Assembly: GCA_048267165.1 (NCBI GenBank)
Contig: JBLWYD010000026.1
Coordinates: 1-45,715, forward strand
DNA: 45,715 nucleotides
Origin: PGYR01 sp048267165
GTDB taxonomy: Bacteria; Bacteroidota; Ignavibacteria; Kapaibacteriales; UBA2268
Direction: 5' to 3'
Shown here in pieces: positions 34,009-44,096 of the stretch. Within the stretch, counting starts at the first letter, position 1; each line of letters starts with the position of its first letter. The notes under the pieces were generated by a model. That model searched no databases. It worked only from the letters and a program-made list of their open reading frames with translations, and was not told where the DNA came from. The position numbers and the translations under genes are program-made.

Positions 34009-37000
34009 ATGTACAAATTATTTTCTATTCTATTCTTATTTTTATATTTAACTAGTAATTCTATTAGTAGAGACTATATATCTGAAACAAAATCAGACCT
34101 AACAGTTAAAATAGACAACTTTAAAAATACTTCAAATGATGAATGGATAGGAGTATTTGCCGTAGATGAGTTTGATTTAAGTAGGTTTAATATCAAAATA
34201 TATGAATCTATATCTAAAATAAAATCTAGAAACTATACATCTTCATCAAATTATAGCTTGAGTTACTCTGGAGTACAAAGAGGAATCAAAATAGCTAATT
34301 TGAATGTAGAATTAAATAGAACAGATCCTGTTAATAATACATCATATAAAGTAGATTCAATTTTGTTTTCATATAAATTCAAGTATGATATTGCACTGAA
34401 TGAGACTTTGATAAATAGTTTCCATACAACAGTGATTAATAAGAGACAAATAGAATCACTTTCCACAAAGAAAATTAATTCAAAAAATAATAAAATTCAA
34501 TCGAATACTGATTGGTTCAATTCAAGCTTAGATTATTATAAAGTCTATACAACTAAAGATGGAATAGCTAGGATAAACTTAACTGAATTGATAAGCAAAA
34601 ATAACAGTCTGATAGGTAAATCAACAAGTAATATTCATATCATTAATCGTGGAAATGATATAAAATTTTATTCAACATCAAATGTAATACAACATGATGA
34701 TTATCTATATTTTGTAGCATCGCATCCTTATGGAGATACTTCTTATTATGATTATTACAATGGAAAAGAACCATATTTTATTGTTTATGATGTTGAATCA
34801 CAATCTGAGCAGTTCAGTTTAATTACTAATCTAGAAACTAGTAATATACTTGAAAAAGTTAGAATCGATAAAAGATATGAAGAAGATAGAATCTATGGTA
34901 ATGGAATTGATGTAACCGAAACTGAAACTGTACTTTGCGAGAATTGGTATTTTGGGGAGGTTAGAATACCTAATGATTTTAATAGACCTTGGGAATATTT
35001 TACTGAGTTTTCTGTATTTCCTGTTTCCGATTTAAAGATTAATTATGAGTATGCAACAAATATATATTTCTTACCTAATCCAGATGCGGTGTACAATAAA
35101 ACATTAACTAATATAAATGATTACAAAAATGATACTATTAGTACTGTCGGCAGTAAAGTTATAAATACAGAAATTTTGGTGCCTAAAGAAAACTTAGTCC
35201 TAGGAGGAAATACTTTTAATCTAAATTCATATAAAGTTATAGAAGATACTGATAATACTAAGTTCAATGGGATAATTGGATTTGACTACTTTAATATAGT
35301 TGGTGAGGTTTTACCGGTTGCATCAGATAACTATTTTTCATTCTTTAGTGATAACAAAAGTGATTCAAAAGTCAATATCAGTGGATTTCAGGATAATTTC
35401 ATTGTTGCCATTGATAGTATTAATAACACAATTCAATTTCCTAAGTCAACGAAAACAGATTTCTTAGCTATTTCTACAAAAAATAAATTCGCTTCTATTT
35501 ATTTTAATAAACAGCTATTGACTACTCGAAAATATGGGTTTGGAGTTGTAACAGATTTAGGAAATAAAAATATTACAATGTTTTATGAATCCGAATCAGA
35601 ATTCATAAACTATCTTAATAGTGTTAATAATATTCAAAATATAGCTTTAGTAATGACATCTGAAGTTGAATTTAGTAGTAGTATAAAATCAAAAATAAGT
35701 AGTTTATTTGGAGCTAATAGTATTAATTCCGCGACAACAAAATTTATGTTTGCTAGAATAGGTACAAATAAATATGAATCAAATGATAAAAGTATTGTCC
35801 AAAAAATCAATGAAGGTAACTACTTCAATGCTGAGGTATTATTACCAATAGGTCAAATCTCTAGGAAAATAGTAAATTCTCTTACATCAATTCAAGACTT
35901 AAAGCTTGAAAAAGCAAAAATAGGATTAATTGAAGAAATTGATGTCGATGCTTTTTATGTATATAATCCTATATTTGAGCCAACAATTGGTAATTATACT
36001 TCTCACTTATCAAAAATTGAGAGTAAAAAGATATTATCAATAGATGTGGAACAACTTTATGATACTTATGGTTATGGAGTAGAAAGCCCTCATTCTATTA
36101 AGAATTTTCTTAAAAAGTCTTATGATAATTGGAAGAAATTTCCAGAGTTCTTAACATTAGTCGGAGATGCAACATGGGATCCCAAAAAGCAAAGAGAAGG
36201 TAGTTTTGTAAATCAATTGATACCAGTTTATGGCATACCTTATTCAGATAATTTCTATGGAACTTTAGATGGTGATGATTACGTACCGGAGTTAGTAATA
36301 GGAAGGATTCCTGTCAATAGTAATATAGAGTTTGAAAATTATTTTGATAAAGTTAAAACTTATTATGAAGTTCCAGTAAACCCTTGGATGAAAAGTATTT
36401 TAGAAATAGCAGGAGGTGATGATAATCAGAAAGCCGGTTTTGCATTAAATATGAATGATTTGAATAACTTTTATCATTCAACGAATATATGTCCCGATAC
36501 TATGACAATTAGTAAATCTTCTAGCCAATCTGTTTCAGAATCTCAAGCAAATGATATAAAAAGAGAGATTAATAAAGGTAAAATGTGGACTAATTTTTTG
36601 GGACACGGTTCTCCAACTGTTATAGATATGTCAGGATGGGAAGCCCCTAACTTGAATAATCAAGGTAAGTTTGGTTTCTTAAACACGTTATCTTGTAATA
36701 CTTCTGCTTTTGCTGAACCCTGGCAATTAAATTCAATAGGTGAAGAGTTTGTTAATATTAAGAATAAAGGGTTTGTAGGGGTTATAGGTGGCACATCTAC
36801 AACAAAAGTTGATGTAGCTATACTGGTTACAACTTCTATGATTTATTCTTTTATAAATAAAGAATATCCAGAAAGAAATATTGGGAGAATATATAATTCA
36901 TACAAAGCACGAAATTCAAAGGCAATAGATGCATTAAATCAAGTAGTTTTACTCGGAGATCCATTACTGACAGTAAGGATAGCAAAACAACCCGAGGTTG

Positions 37001-39513
37001 TTATATATAATAAAGACGTCTCGATTTATAATCAATCAGGGAGTAACATTATTACCGAGAATGATACTTCAGCTTTTGTTAGTTTTAGTTTGTATAACAT
37101 AGGTATTGTTAATAAAGATTCGATGGATGTTAGACTTATTCATACTTTCGATGGTAAGTCAGACACACTTATTAAAAGAATTGAACCAGTTTGTTTCACT
37201 TCTAACCTTTCATTTGAATTAGATCTTGATTATTCTATTGGAGTACATAGCATAGAGTTATTTGCAGATTACGATAGTCTTTTAAATGATGTTAATTATC
37301 AGAATAATAAAGTGGATATAACGTTTAATGTTTTCTCTGAGGGGGTTTTACCTGTTGAACCACTTAATCATTGGAATGTCTCTGCTAAAAATGCAATATT
37401 TAGATTTGTAAATCCGACTGGAACAGAAAAAGAATATAATTTTAAAATTAGAAATAAAAACGATGAGATTATCTATTCTACTATCACACCAACTTTAAAT
37501 GAAAATTATATTGAAATCAATATTGAAAATTTGAATAATGATGAAGCTTATTCTCTAGACTATACAACAAAAGAGATAGAAAGTGGGGTAGAGTCAACTA
37601 TAAAAAAGATAGAATTTCATACTACTACAAGTTCTGATTCTATAGTTCATTATAAAGTTAATGGAAGTAGTGAATCCATAACAACAAAAAATTTAAAAAG
37701 AACTTCTAATGGTTTAGAGTTCGATGACAAGGATTTTTCAGTTTTTTTATCATCAGCTAGAGGTAGTTTGACATCAGAAAGACATGCAATTATAAATACT
37801 ATAGATAAAAGTGACGGTAGTGTTTTCCCATTTTTAAATAGACTACAGCGTGGATTCAATATAGTAATTATTCCTGATGTAATTGATGATACTACTTATA
37901 TTAAAAGACACTTTGATACTTGGGAAAGTAGGTCTAATCAACATGATATGTTCGAAGATTCTAGAATGTTGGATTTATTCTTAAGGGATTCCTTACATCA
38001 TGGTCACTATTTGTTATTAGCAACTGCAGACGTCCCGACAAGAGCACCTGATATAATTAATGATCACAATCATCCCGATAGTATAGGAAGTATGTCAAGA
38101 ATAAAGAAATCACTTTCTTTACTTGGAGCCAAATATTCTGATTCATTGCAATTCAACTCGAGTTATGTGCTATTTACTCGTATAGGTTTTCCAGAAACTA
38201 CTATTGATTATCACTTATTAGGTGATACTATACAACTTAAAAGTGATTTTACAAGATATCAAACTAAAGCAGATTTAAGTATTGCGAGTATTGGTAACTC
38301 TAAGAGATTTATTGAAAGTAGATTAGAATTAACTGAACCGAATATAAGTTTCCAAAGTACCTATAGATCAGGATACATAGATGTTTTACAAAGTAATGAA
38401 CTAATTACAGATATGAATGATATTGATGCAAATAATTATCCATTAATAAAATATGAATTGAACATAATTCGTGATAGTATTGGCACCCCATTTATTTTTA
38501 AAAACTTTGAGGTTGATTTTGTACCTACACCTGAGTTGGCAGTTATAAAGTCTGAATCACTATTTGACAAAGATGTATATGAAAGAGGTGAGGTTGCTAT
38601 TTTTAATTACTCAGTTGAAAATATATCAACTCGATCAAATGCAGAGAATATTGAATTCAAATTCACAATTGAAAATGATTTTAATCCAGATTCCAAATTT
38701 GAGATAAAAGATCTAATTGAAAAGAATTCTAGTTATAAAAAAGACTTGAATTACAATACTACTGGCCTAGCATTAGTTAATAAACTAGTAAATAACATTG
38801 ATCCAGATAATATTCAACATGAATTATTTGTATTTAATAATAGTTTTAGTTCTGATTTTAGTATCAACGAAGATACAACCAAACCTTGGCTTGTTTCTTA
38901 TGCTGATGGAATAAGACTTACTAATAATTCTTTTGTAGCAGAAAGACCAATATTTACTGTTGAATTATATGATAAATCGACGCTTGAAATATTAAAAGAT
39001 AATGTAATATTCAACAGAATAAATAGTAAAGTAATGCTTAATAATACTGTAGATACATTCAATTTTGAAATACTTAATCAAGGAGAATTGAAAGCTAGAG
39101 TTACTTTTAGACCAATTGACAACCTTGATTTGGGACAGAATAAGTTACTAGTTATTGGAGAAGATGCCACAGGAAATCATGCCGATACATTAAATTTAAA
39201 TATTTTTGTATCCAATGAATATATATCTAAGGATTTAATGAACTATCCAAATCCTTTTGATGAAACTACAACTTTCAAATACAATTATGTTGGGAAAGAA
39301 AATGGAGTTGATATCAAAGTAACCATTTTCAATTCATTGGGTTCGAAAATAAAAGTATTAGAATCGAGGGCTATATTTGGAGATAATACTCTTGATTGGA
39401 ATGGGGTAGATGATAATGGGAACTCAATTTCAACTGGTATTTATTACTATAGATTAGATATAATCAATAAAACAGCAGAACCTAGTTTCAATAGAATGAT
39501 AAAGGTAAATTAA
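34009..39513 (+). CDS. Giant C25 (gingipain/PorU-type) cysteine peptidase with type IX sorting domain
   Basis: The 1834-residue product begins with a signal peptide (LFSILFLFLYLTSNSIS). A long N-terminal beta-rich region (about 20-680) comes before the C25 catalytic domain (about 690-985). That domain shows LVGDATWD, the PELVIGRIPV segment, the catalytic His in FLGHGSP (H866) and the catalytic Cys in SCNTSAF (C896), and ends VLLGDPLLTVRI. Ig-like and other beta domains follow (about 1000-1730). The last 90 residues are a T9SS/FlgD-like sorting domain (MNYPNPFDETTTF...DWNGVDDNGNSISTGIYYYRL). PorU sortases use this fold to cleave sorting domains and attach cargo, but are usually about 1100-1300 residues. 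It could be a sortase or a secreted protease. Its stop interlocks with the convergent barrel gene. Confidence 0.85.
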   Translation: MYKLFSILFLFLYLTSNSISRDYISETKSDLTVKIDNFKNTSNDEWIGVFAVDEFDLSRFNIKIYESISKIKSRNYTSSSNYSLSYSGVQRGIKIANLNVELNRTDPVNNTSYKVDSILFSYKFKYDIALNETLINSFHTTVINKRQIESLSTKKINSKNNKIQSNTDWFNSSLDYYKVYTTKDGIARINLTELISKNNSLIGKSTSNIHIINRGNDIKFYSTSNVIQHDDYLYFVASHPYGDTSYYDYYNGKEPYFIVYDVESQSEQFSLITNLETSNILEKVRIDKRYEEDRIYGNGIDVTETETVLCENWYFGEVRIPNDFNRPWEYFTEFSVFPVSDLKINYEYATNIYFLPNPDAVYNKTLTNINDYKNDTISTVGSKVINTEILVPKENLVLGGNTFNLNSYKVIEDTDNTKFNGIIGFDYFNIVGEVLPVASDNYFSFFSDNKSDSKVNISGFQDNFIVAIDSINNTIQFPKSTKTDFLAISTKNKFASIYFNKQLLTTRKYGFGVVTDLGNKNITMFYESESEFINYLNSVNNIQNIALVMTSEVEFSSSIKSKISSLFGANSINSATTKFMFARIGTNKYESNDKSIVQKINEGNYFNAEVLLPIGQISRKIVNSLTSIQDLKLEKAKIGLIEEIDVDAFYVYNPIFEPTIGNYTSHLSKIESKKILSIDVEQLYDTYGYGVESPHSIKNFLKKSYDNWKKFPEFLTLVGDATWDPKKQREGSFVNQLIPVYGIPYSDNFYGTLDGDDYVPELVIGRIPVNSNIEFENYFDKVKTYYEVPVNPWMKSILEIAGGDDNQKAGFALNMNDLNNFYHSTNICPDTMTISKSSSQSVSESQANDIKREINKGKMWTNFLGHGSPTVIDMSGWEAPNLNNQGKFGFLNTLSCNTSAFAEPWQLNSIGEEFVNIKNKGFVGVIGGTSTTKVDVAILVTTSMIYSFINKEYPERNIGRIYNSYKARNSKAIDALNQVVLLGDPLLTVRIAKQPEVVIYNKDVSIYNQSGSNIITENDTSAFVSFSLYNIGIVNKDSMDVRLIHTFDGKSDTLIKRIEPVCFTSNLSFELDLDYSIGVHSIELFADYDSLLNDVNYQNNKVDITFNVFSEGVLPVEPLNHWNVSAKNAIFRFVNPTGTEKEYNFKIRNKNDEIIYSTITPTLNENYIEINIENLNNDEAYSLDYTTKEIESGVESTIKKIEFHTTTSSDSIVHYKVNGSSESITTKNLKRTSNGLEFDDKDFSVFLSSARGSLTSERHAIINTIDKSDGSVFPFLNRLQRGFNIVIIPDVIDDTTYIKRHFDTWESRSNQHDMFEDSRMLDLFLRDSLHHGHYLLLATADVPTRAPDIINDHNHPDSIGSMSRIKKSLSLLGAKYSDSLQFNSSYVLFTRIGFPETTIDYHLLGDTIQLKSDFTRYQTKADLSIASIGNSKRFIESRLELTEPNISFQSTYRSGYIDVLQSNELITDMNDIDANNYPLIKYELNIIRDSIGTPFIFKNFEVDFVPTPELAVIKSESLFDKDVYERGEVAIFNYSVENISTRSNAENIEFKFTIENDFNPDSKFEIKDLIEKNSSYKKDLNYNTTGLALVNKLVNNIDPDNIQHELFVFNNSFSSDFSINEDTTKPWLVSYADGIRLTNNSFVAERPIFTVELYDKSTLEILKDNVIFNRINSKVMLNNTVDTFNFEILNQGELKARVTFRPIDNLDLGQNKLLVIGEDATGNHADTLNLNIFVSNEYISKDLMNYPNPFDETTTFKYNYVGKENGVDIKVTIFNSLGSKIKVLESRAIFGDNTLDWNGVDDNGNSISTGIYYYRLDIINKTAEPSFNRMIKVN

Positions 39514-41396
39514 TCAAAGAATGACCAAGCGACTGAAAGTTTAACTATCTGACCTCTTTCTGGATAGAATGCAACATTATAATAGTTAGCGTCTAAGAGA
39601 TTTTCCCATTCTATCTTTACGAATGCATTTCCTAACTTCATAATTGAATAAATGTTCAATCCAGTTGTTTGAATTCCAACATTTGCAGTTGTAGTAATAT
39701 AACTGTTTGAGATTGGGATATATCTTGGGGCAGTTTTAGAGTCAAGTAAACCAGCCCTAAAACCAATATTTAATTCGCTTTTATTGATCATAAGCAAGTA
39801 ATTCAATCCCGCATTAAAGGTAAATAAAGGGTAGTATTTTTCTAACTCATTATTTCCTATTATTAAGTTGACTCTTGTTTGTACATTTAGGTCAATCTTG
39901 TCTGTTGCACTAAATAAGTTAGTTAATACCAAATCACTATAAGATGCAGAACCACCAAATGCTTGGTAATCACCAATATTATATTGTTCTGTAAAATAAT
40001 CGTTCAATAGTCTATTGAATATTGCTGAATTTACTATTCTATAATATCCTTCTAAATTAATTGATTCTAAATTGATACCAGCTATAAATAAATTTGTTTT
40101 TTCATTTACAAGATTATCACTAAATACTAACCCATTTTTTGATATAAATGAATGGTCTAAGTATAAATATGATTTATCTTCTAATAAGTGTTCAATCCTT
40201 GAACCAAACCCAATAATATTATTTTTAGAATCATTACCATAGTTAATACCTCCTGATAATTGAGTAGCTTTATCGAGTTTTAATTCTGCTCTAGAATATA
40301 AATTCCAGTTTACACCACTATATGCAGCAAAAAAATTAGTACCATTTGAACTAAAAGTATTAATATTAGACCCAACCTTGAAATCAATATTATCTGAGGT
40401 GAAATCTAGATTTATTCTATTTCCAATTTGAGTTTCAGAATTAGAAGTGTTACCTAAAGTATCAGCATCATCAAATCTAGGTAAGGCTCTTTCATTAATA
40501 TCACTAACCAAATAAGTAGTATTTGTAATACGAAAGAAATCCATCTTATTAGTATAAGTTACATTTAAATCATGTCTTAAGTTACGAAGTTGTATTCTGC
40601 TATAATAAGGAACAGAATTTATTGGGCTATATATATCAAAAGAATTAACTGGGTCAGAGCCACCACTAGTAACAACTTTATTATTAGTAAAGTTATCTGA
40701 TATCGATAGGGAAGATGTTGAGTCTATATTATACCTAAGTATAAACCTGAGATTCCAATAATCTGTTGACATATTATCAAAATCAAGTCTGTCGTCCATT
40801 TTTTTGAAACCAAATGTGAAATTCCATCCATCTGAAAAATTCTGACTAAAAATACCATCAGCACTAATGAATGATCCGCCTTCTTGTGCATACCAAAGTC
40901 TTGTAAATGGAATTTTAGTATTATATATTATTTCTTGAATATTCAGAAAAGTATTATTGGGGCGGCTTGATAGAATTGCAGCATCAGATCCCTTTAGTAT
41001 CTCAATTCTTTCAAAAAACTCAGGAGAGTAATTTTCTAGATTATATTTTCCATTATAATAGTTTGTTATGTTTCGCCCATTGAACCCAAGTTCTACATTG
41101 TTATCAATTGCACCAAAACTTAAGAAATTATTATTATGACCATTTATTCCTAGAGACATTCCGAAAAGTTCATTTATAGTATTGAGAATATCATAGAGTG
41201 TGCTATAATTAATTCTTTGAATATTTGATTTTTCAATTGAATTAATCGTATCATTCAATAGTAAACCGTGATACTCATTCGGCTTCACATAAGTAATCGA
41301 ATCATTCGACACCAATAAAGCAGAATTTATAAAAACAAAAAAAACGCTGAGAAATATAAATATCCCAGCGTTATTATTATATATTCCAATCTTCAT
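39510..41396 (-). CDS. TonB-dependent-receptor-like outer-membrane barrel
   Basis: With ATG 41396 the product has 628 residues and a signal sequence (IFIFLSVFFVFINSALLVS). Residues about 50-150 resemble a receptor plug (YDILNTINELFGMSLGI...NNVELGFNGRNITNYY...PEFFERIEILKGSDAAILSS). The rest is a beta-barrel of alternating strands, ending YYNVAFYPERGQIVKLSVAWSFFD, like TonB-receptor C-termini apart from the final Asp. No carboxypeptidase-like domain or clear TonB box is seen, and no ligand can be inferred. The ATG begins 1 base after the gyrA stop, so it is probably read from the gyrA message, an unusual pairing. The longer frame to 41495 lies inside gyrA and is rejected. Confidence 0.75.
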   Translation of the reverse strand: MKIGIYNNNAGIFIFLSVFFVFINSALLVSNDSITYVKPNEYHGLLLNDTINSIEKSNIQRINYSTLYDILNTINELFGMSLGINGHNNNFLSFGAIDNNVELGFNGRNITNYYNGKYNLENYSPEFFERIEILKGSDAAILSSRPNNTFLNIQEIIYNTKIPFTRLWYAQEGGSFISADGIFSQNFSDGWNFTFGFKKMDDRLDFDNMSTDYWNLRFILRYNIDSTSSLSISDNFTNNKVVTSGGSDPVNSFDIYSPINSVPYYSRIQLRNLRHDLNVTYTNKMDFFRITNTTYLVSDINERALPRFDDADTLGNTSNSETQIGNRINLDFTSDNIDFKVGSNINTFSSNGTNFFAAYSGVNWNLYSRAELKLDKATQLSGGINYGNDSKNNIIGFGSRIEHLLEDKSYLYLDHSFISKNGLVFSDNLVNEKTNLFIAGINLESINLEGYYRIVNSAIFNRLLNDYFTEQYNIGDYQAFGGSASYSDLVLTNLFSATDKIDLNVQTRVNLIIGNNELEKYYPLFTFNAGLNYLLMINKSELNIGFRAGLLDSKTAPRYIPISNSYITTTANVGIQTTGLNIYSIMKLGNAFVKIEWENLLDANYYNVAFYPERGQIVKLSVAWSFFD

Positions 41397-41397
41397 T

Positions 41398-43887
41398 TTA
41401 TAGTAATGTTTCTTGGTTGTCTGCTTCTTGTATATCATCGTTGTCGATATCTTCATCTTCATTAACAATTGTAAAGTCTGAAATCTGATCGCCACTATCC
41501 AATCTAATTAGTTTAACACCTTGTGTGTTTCTACCAATAGTTCTAATGTCACGAATATTCTGTCTGATTAATATACCTTTTGTAGTAATTACGATTAAGT
41601 CTTGGTTATCAAGTACAGTCATCATACCAACAACTTTTCCAGTTTTAATAGTCAAGTTCATTGCTATTACACCTTTAGCACCACGCTTAGTTAATCTAAA
41701 TTCGTTTAGTGCAGTTCTCTTTCCGTAACCATTCTCGCCAATAATCAATAGTTGTGCATCATTTCTTCTAACTACAACCATAGAAACTACGTAATCTTCT
41801 TTAGAAAGACGTATGCCTCTTACTCCTTGAGCTGTTCTACCCATATCACGTATCTCGCTTTCCATAAACCGGCAAGCAATACCATGATGTGTAGCTAAAA
41901 CAACTTGATAATCTCCATTTGTTAGCATAGCACCAATCATCTTATCATCATCTTTCAACCCGATAGCAATTATACCATTCTGACGGATATTTGCAAATGC
42001 TGATAGTTCAGTTTTCTTGATTGTTCCATATTTAGTACACATAATTATATAAGCATCCTTAGCATCGAAATCTACAACAGCTTGGAATGCTGTTACTACT
42101 TCATCTGGATCTTTCATAATTACATTAGCTAATGAACGACCTTTAGAAGTTCTACTTCCTTCAGGCAAATCATATACTTTTATTTTATAGACTTTACCTT
42201 TATCAGTGAAGAAGAGTAGATTATTGTGAGTTGAAGCTTGGAACACTTGTTCTACGAAATCATCATCATGAGTACCTGTTCCTTTAGAACCACGACCACC
42301 CTTGTTCTGTTTTCTATAATTAGATACTTTTGTTCTCTTTATTAGACCGTTTCTAGTAATAGTAACAATAACATCTTCATCCGCTATTATATCTTCAATA
42401 GCAAAATCATCAGCATCATAAACTATTTCGGTTCTTCTGTCATCACCATATTTATCAGATACTTCTTTCAATTCATCTGATACAATTTTCAATTGTAATT
42501 CCTTATTAGCTAGTATAGATTGTAATCTTTCAATAGTTTGAAGGATTTCTCTATATTCATCTCTTACCTTATCTATTTCAAGACCAGTTAATCTTTGCAA
42601 ACGCATTTCTAAGATAGCTTTCGCTTGGATTTCAGATAATTCAAATCTTTCTTGTAGTAAGATAGATGCCGAACTAGGATCTTTTGATTCTCTAATAGTT
42701 TTAATAACAGCATCGATATTATCTAATGCAATTATGAATCCTTCTAGAATATGAGCTCTTTTCTCTGCGGCATCTAGTTCATATTGAGTTTTTCTGACAA
42801 CTACTTCATTTCTATGAAGTAAGAATTTTTCCATCATCTCTTTGATGGTCATTACTTTTGGACGACCTTTATCTAATGCTAATAATATAGCTCCAAATGT
42901 AACTTGCATTTGAGTGTATTTGAATAGCATATTAAGAACTACTAACGCAATTGCATCGCGTTTTAATTCTATAACTACTCTCAATCCATCTCTATCAGAT
43001 TCATCTCTGATATCTGAAATACCTTCTAAACTTTTATTTCTAACTAAGTCTGCAATCTTTTCAATTAGATTTGCTTTATTTACTTGATAAGGTAGTTCAT
43101 GAACTATTATGGCTTGTTTCGAACCTGTGTGATTCTCTTCAATACTTGCTTTAGCTCTAACTTTAATCTTACCTCTTCCAGTAGTGATGGCTTCTTGTAC
43201 ACCTTTATAACCATATATAATACCACCAGTCGGGAAATCAGGAGCTGGAACGTACTCTAACATTTCTTCGGAAGTCAAATTCGGATTTTCTATTAAAGCT
43301 TGTAGTCCTGCACAAACTTCTCTCAAGTTATGAGGTGGAATATTAGTAGCCATACCTACTGCAATCCCTGAAGAACCATTCATTAAGAGTGAAGGTACTA
43401 CAGAGGGCAATACAGTTGGTTCATCTAAAGATTCATCAAAATTTGCTCTGAAATCTACTGTGTTTTTATCAATGTCTTTCAACATTTCAGTTGCTATTTG
43501 AGCTAATCTAGTTTCAGTATAACGCATAGCAGCAGGAGAGTCACCATCGACTGAGCCAAAGTTACCTTGACCATCTACAAATGGGTAACGCATACTCCAG
43601 CTTTGTGCTAATCGCACCATTGCGTCATATACAGAAGAATCACCGTGTGGGTGATACTTACCTAATACTTCCCCGACCAAACGGGCAGATTTTTTATGTG
43701 GTTTATTAGGTTGTAATCCTAACTCTTGCATTGCGTATAATATACGCCTATGTACGGGTTTTAGTCCATCTCTTACATCTGGAAGTGCTCTAGATACGAT
43801 TACCGACATCGAATAATCGAGGTAGGAATTACGCATCTCATCTTCTAACGACGTAACAACTATGTGTTCGTTACCAAAAAGTGCCAT
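41398..43887 (-). CDS. gyrA: DNA gyrase subunit A
   Basis: GyrA cuts and rejoins DNA in the A2B2 gyrase that introduces negative supercoils. The 829-residue protein has the winged-helix catalytic region with tyrosine Y123 in AAMRYTETRLA, and the quinolone-determining region HPHGDSSVYDAM with the usual Ser84 and Asp88 (E. coli 83 and 87), i.e. no common resistance change. The C-terminal beta-pinwheel carries a GyrA box, QNKGGRGSKG, which distinguishes it from ParC, and ends in an acidic tail. gyrB is not in the window. A beta-barrel gene follows after 1 base. It is divergent from the AI-2E-family gene across a 209-base spacer. Confidence 0.96.
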   Translation of the reverse strand: MALFGNEHIVVTSLEDEMRNSYLDYSMSVIVSRALPDVRDGLKPVHRRILYAMQELGLQPNKPHKKSARLVGEVLGKYHPHGDSSVYDAMVRLAQSWSMRYPFVDGQGNFGSVDGDSPAAMRYTETRLAQIATEMLKDIDKNTVDFRANFDESLDEPTVLPSVVPSLLMNGSSGIAVGMATNIPPHNLREVCAGLQALIENPNLTSEEMLEYVPAPDFPTGGIIYGYKGVQEAITTGRGKIKVRAKASIEENHTGSKQAIIVHELPYQVNKANLIEKIADLVRNKSLEGISDIRDESDRDGLRVVIELKRDAIALVVLNMLFKYTQMQVTFGAILLALDKGRPKVMTIKEMMEKFLLHRNEVVVRKTQYELDAAEKRAHILEGFIIALDNIDAVIKTIRESKDPSSASILLQERFELSEIQAKAILEMRLQRLTGLEIDKVRDEYREILQTIERLQSILANKELQLKIVSDELKEVSDKYGDDRRTEIVYDADDFAIEDIIADEDVIVTITRNGLIKRTKVSNYRKQNKGGRGSKGTGTHDDDFVEQVFQASTHNNLLFFTDKGKVYKIKVYDLPEGSRTSKGRSLANVIMKDPDEVVTAFQAVVDFDAKDAYIIMCTKYGTIKKTELSAFANIRQNGIIAIGLKDDDKMIGAMLTNGDYQVVLATHHGIACRFMESEIRDMGRTAQGVRGIRLSKEDYVVSMVVVRRNDAQLLIIGENGYGKRTALNEFRLTKRGAKGVIAMNLTIKTGKVVGMMTVLDNQDLIVITTKGILIRQNIRDIRTIGRNTQGVKLIRLDSGDQISDFTIVNEDEDIDNDDIQEADNQETLL

Positions 43888-44096
43888 TTATTTATGCTGC
43901 TTTATATTATAAATGTAAAATATTAATCTACTAATATAAGCATTTTAAGGTTAAATGTCTATCTTATTTATCAACAAATTAGCTTTAAATAGGCTATTGT
44001 AAGGAAGATTAATAAATCATAAGTTTTTTAAAATTTTATTGGACTTATCAAGAATTATTATTTATATTGTGCCGTGAATAATATTGCAGCATACAA

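Noticed and set aside
41397..41495. N-terminal extension of the TonB-receptor-like barrel into gyrA
   Set aside because: The extension has no signal sequence and overlaps gyrA; ATG 41396 begins a normal signal peptide 1 base after the gyrA stop.
43888..44096. gyrA / AI-2E divergent spacer examined for origin-like or regulatory elements
   Set aside because: AT-rich, but I saw no repeated DnaA-box-like sequences, no TAnnTTTG box and no convincing dyad; gyrA alone does not indicate an origin.
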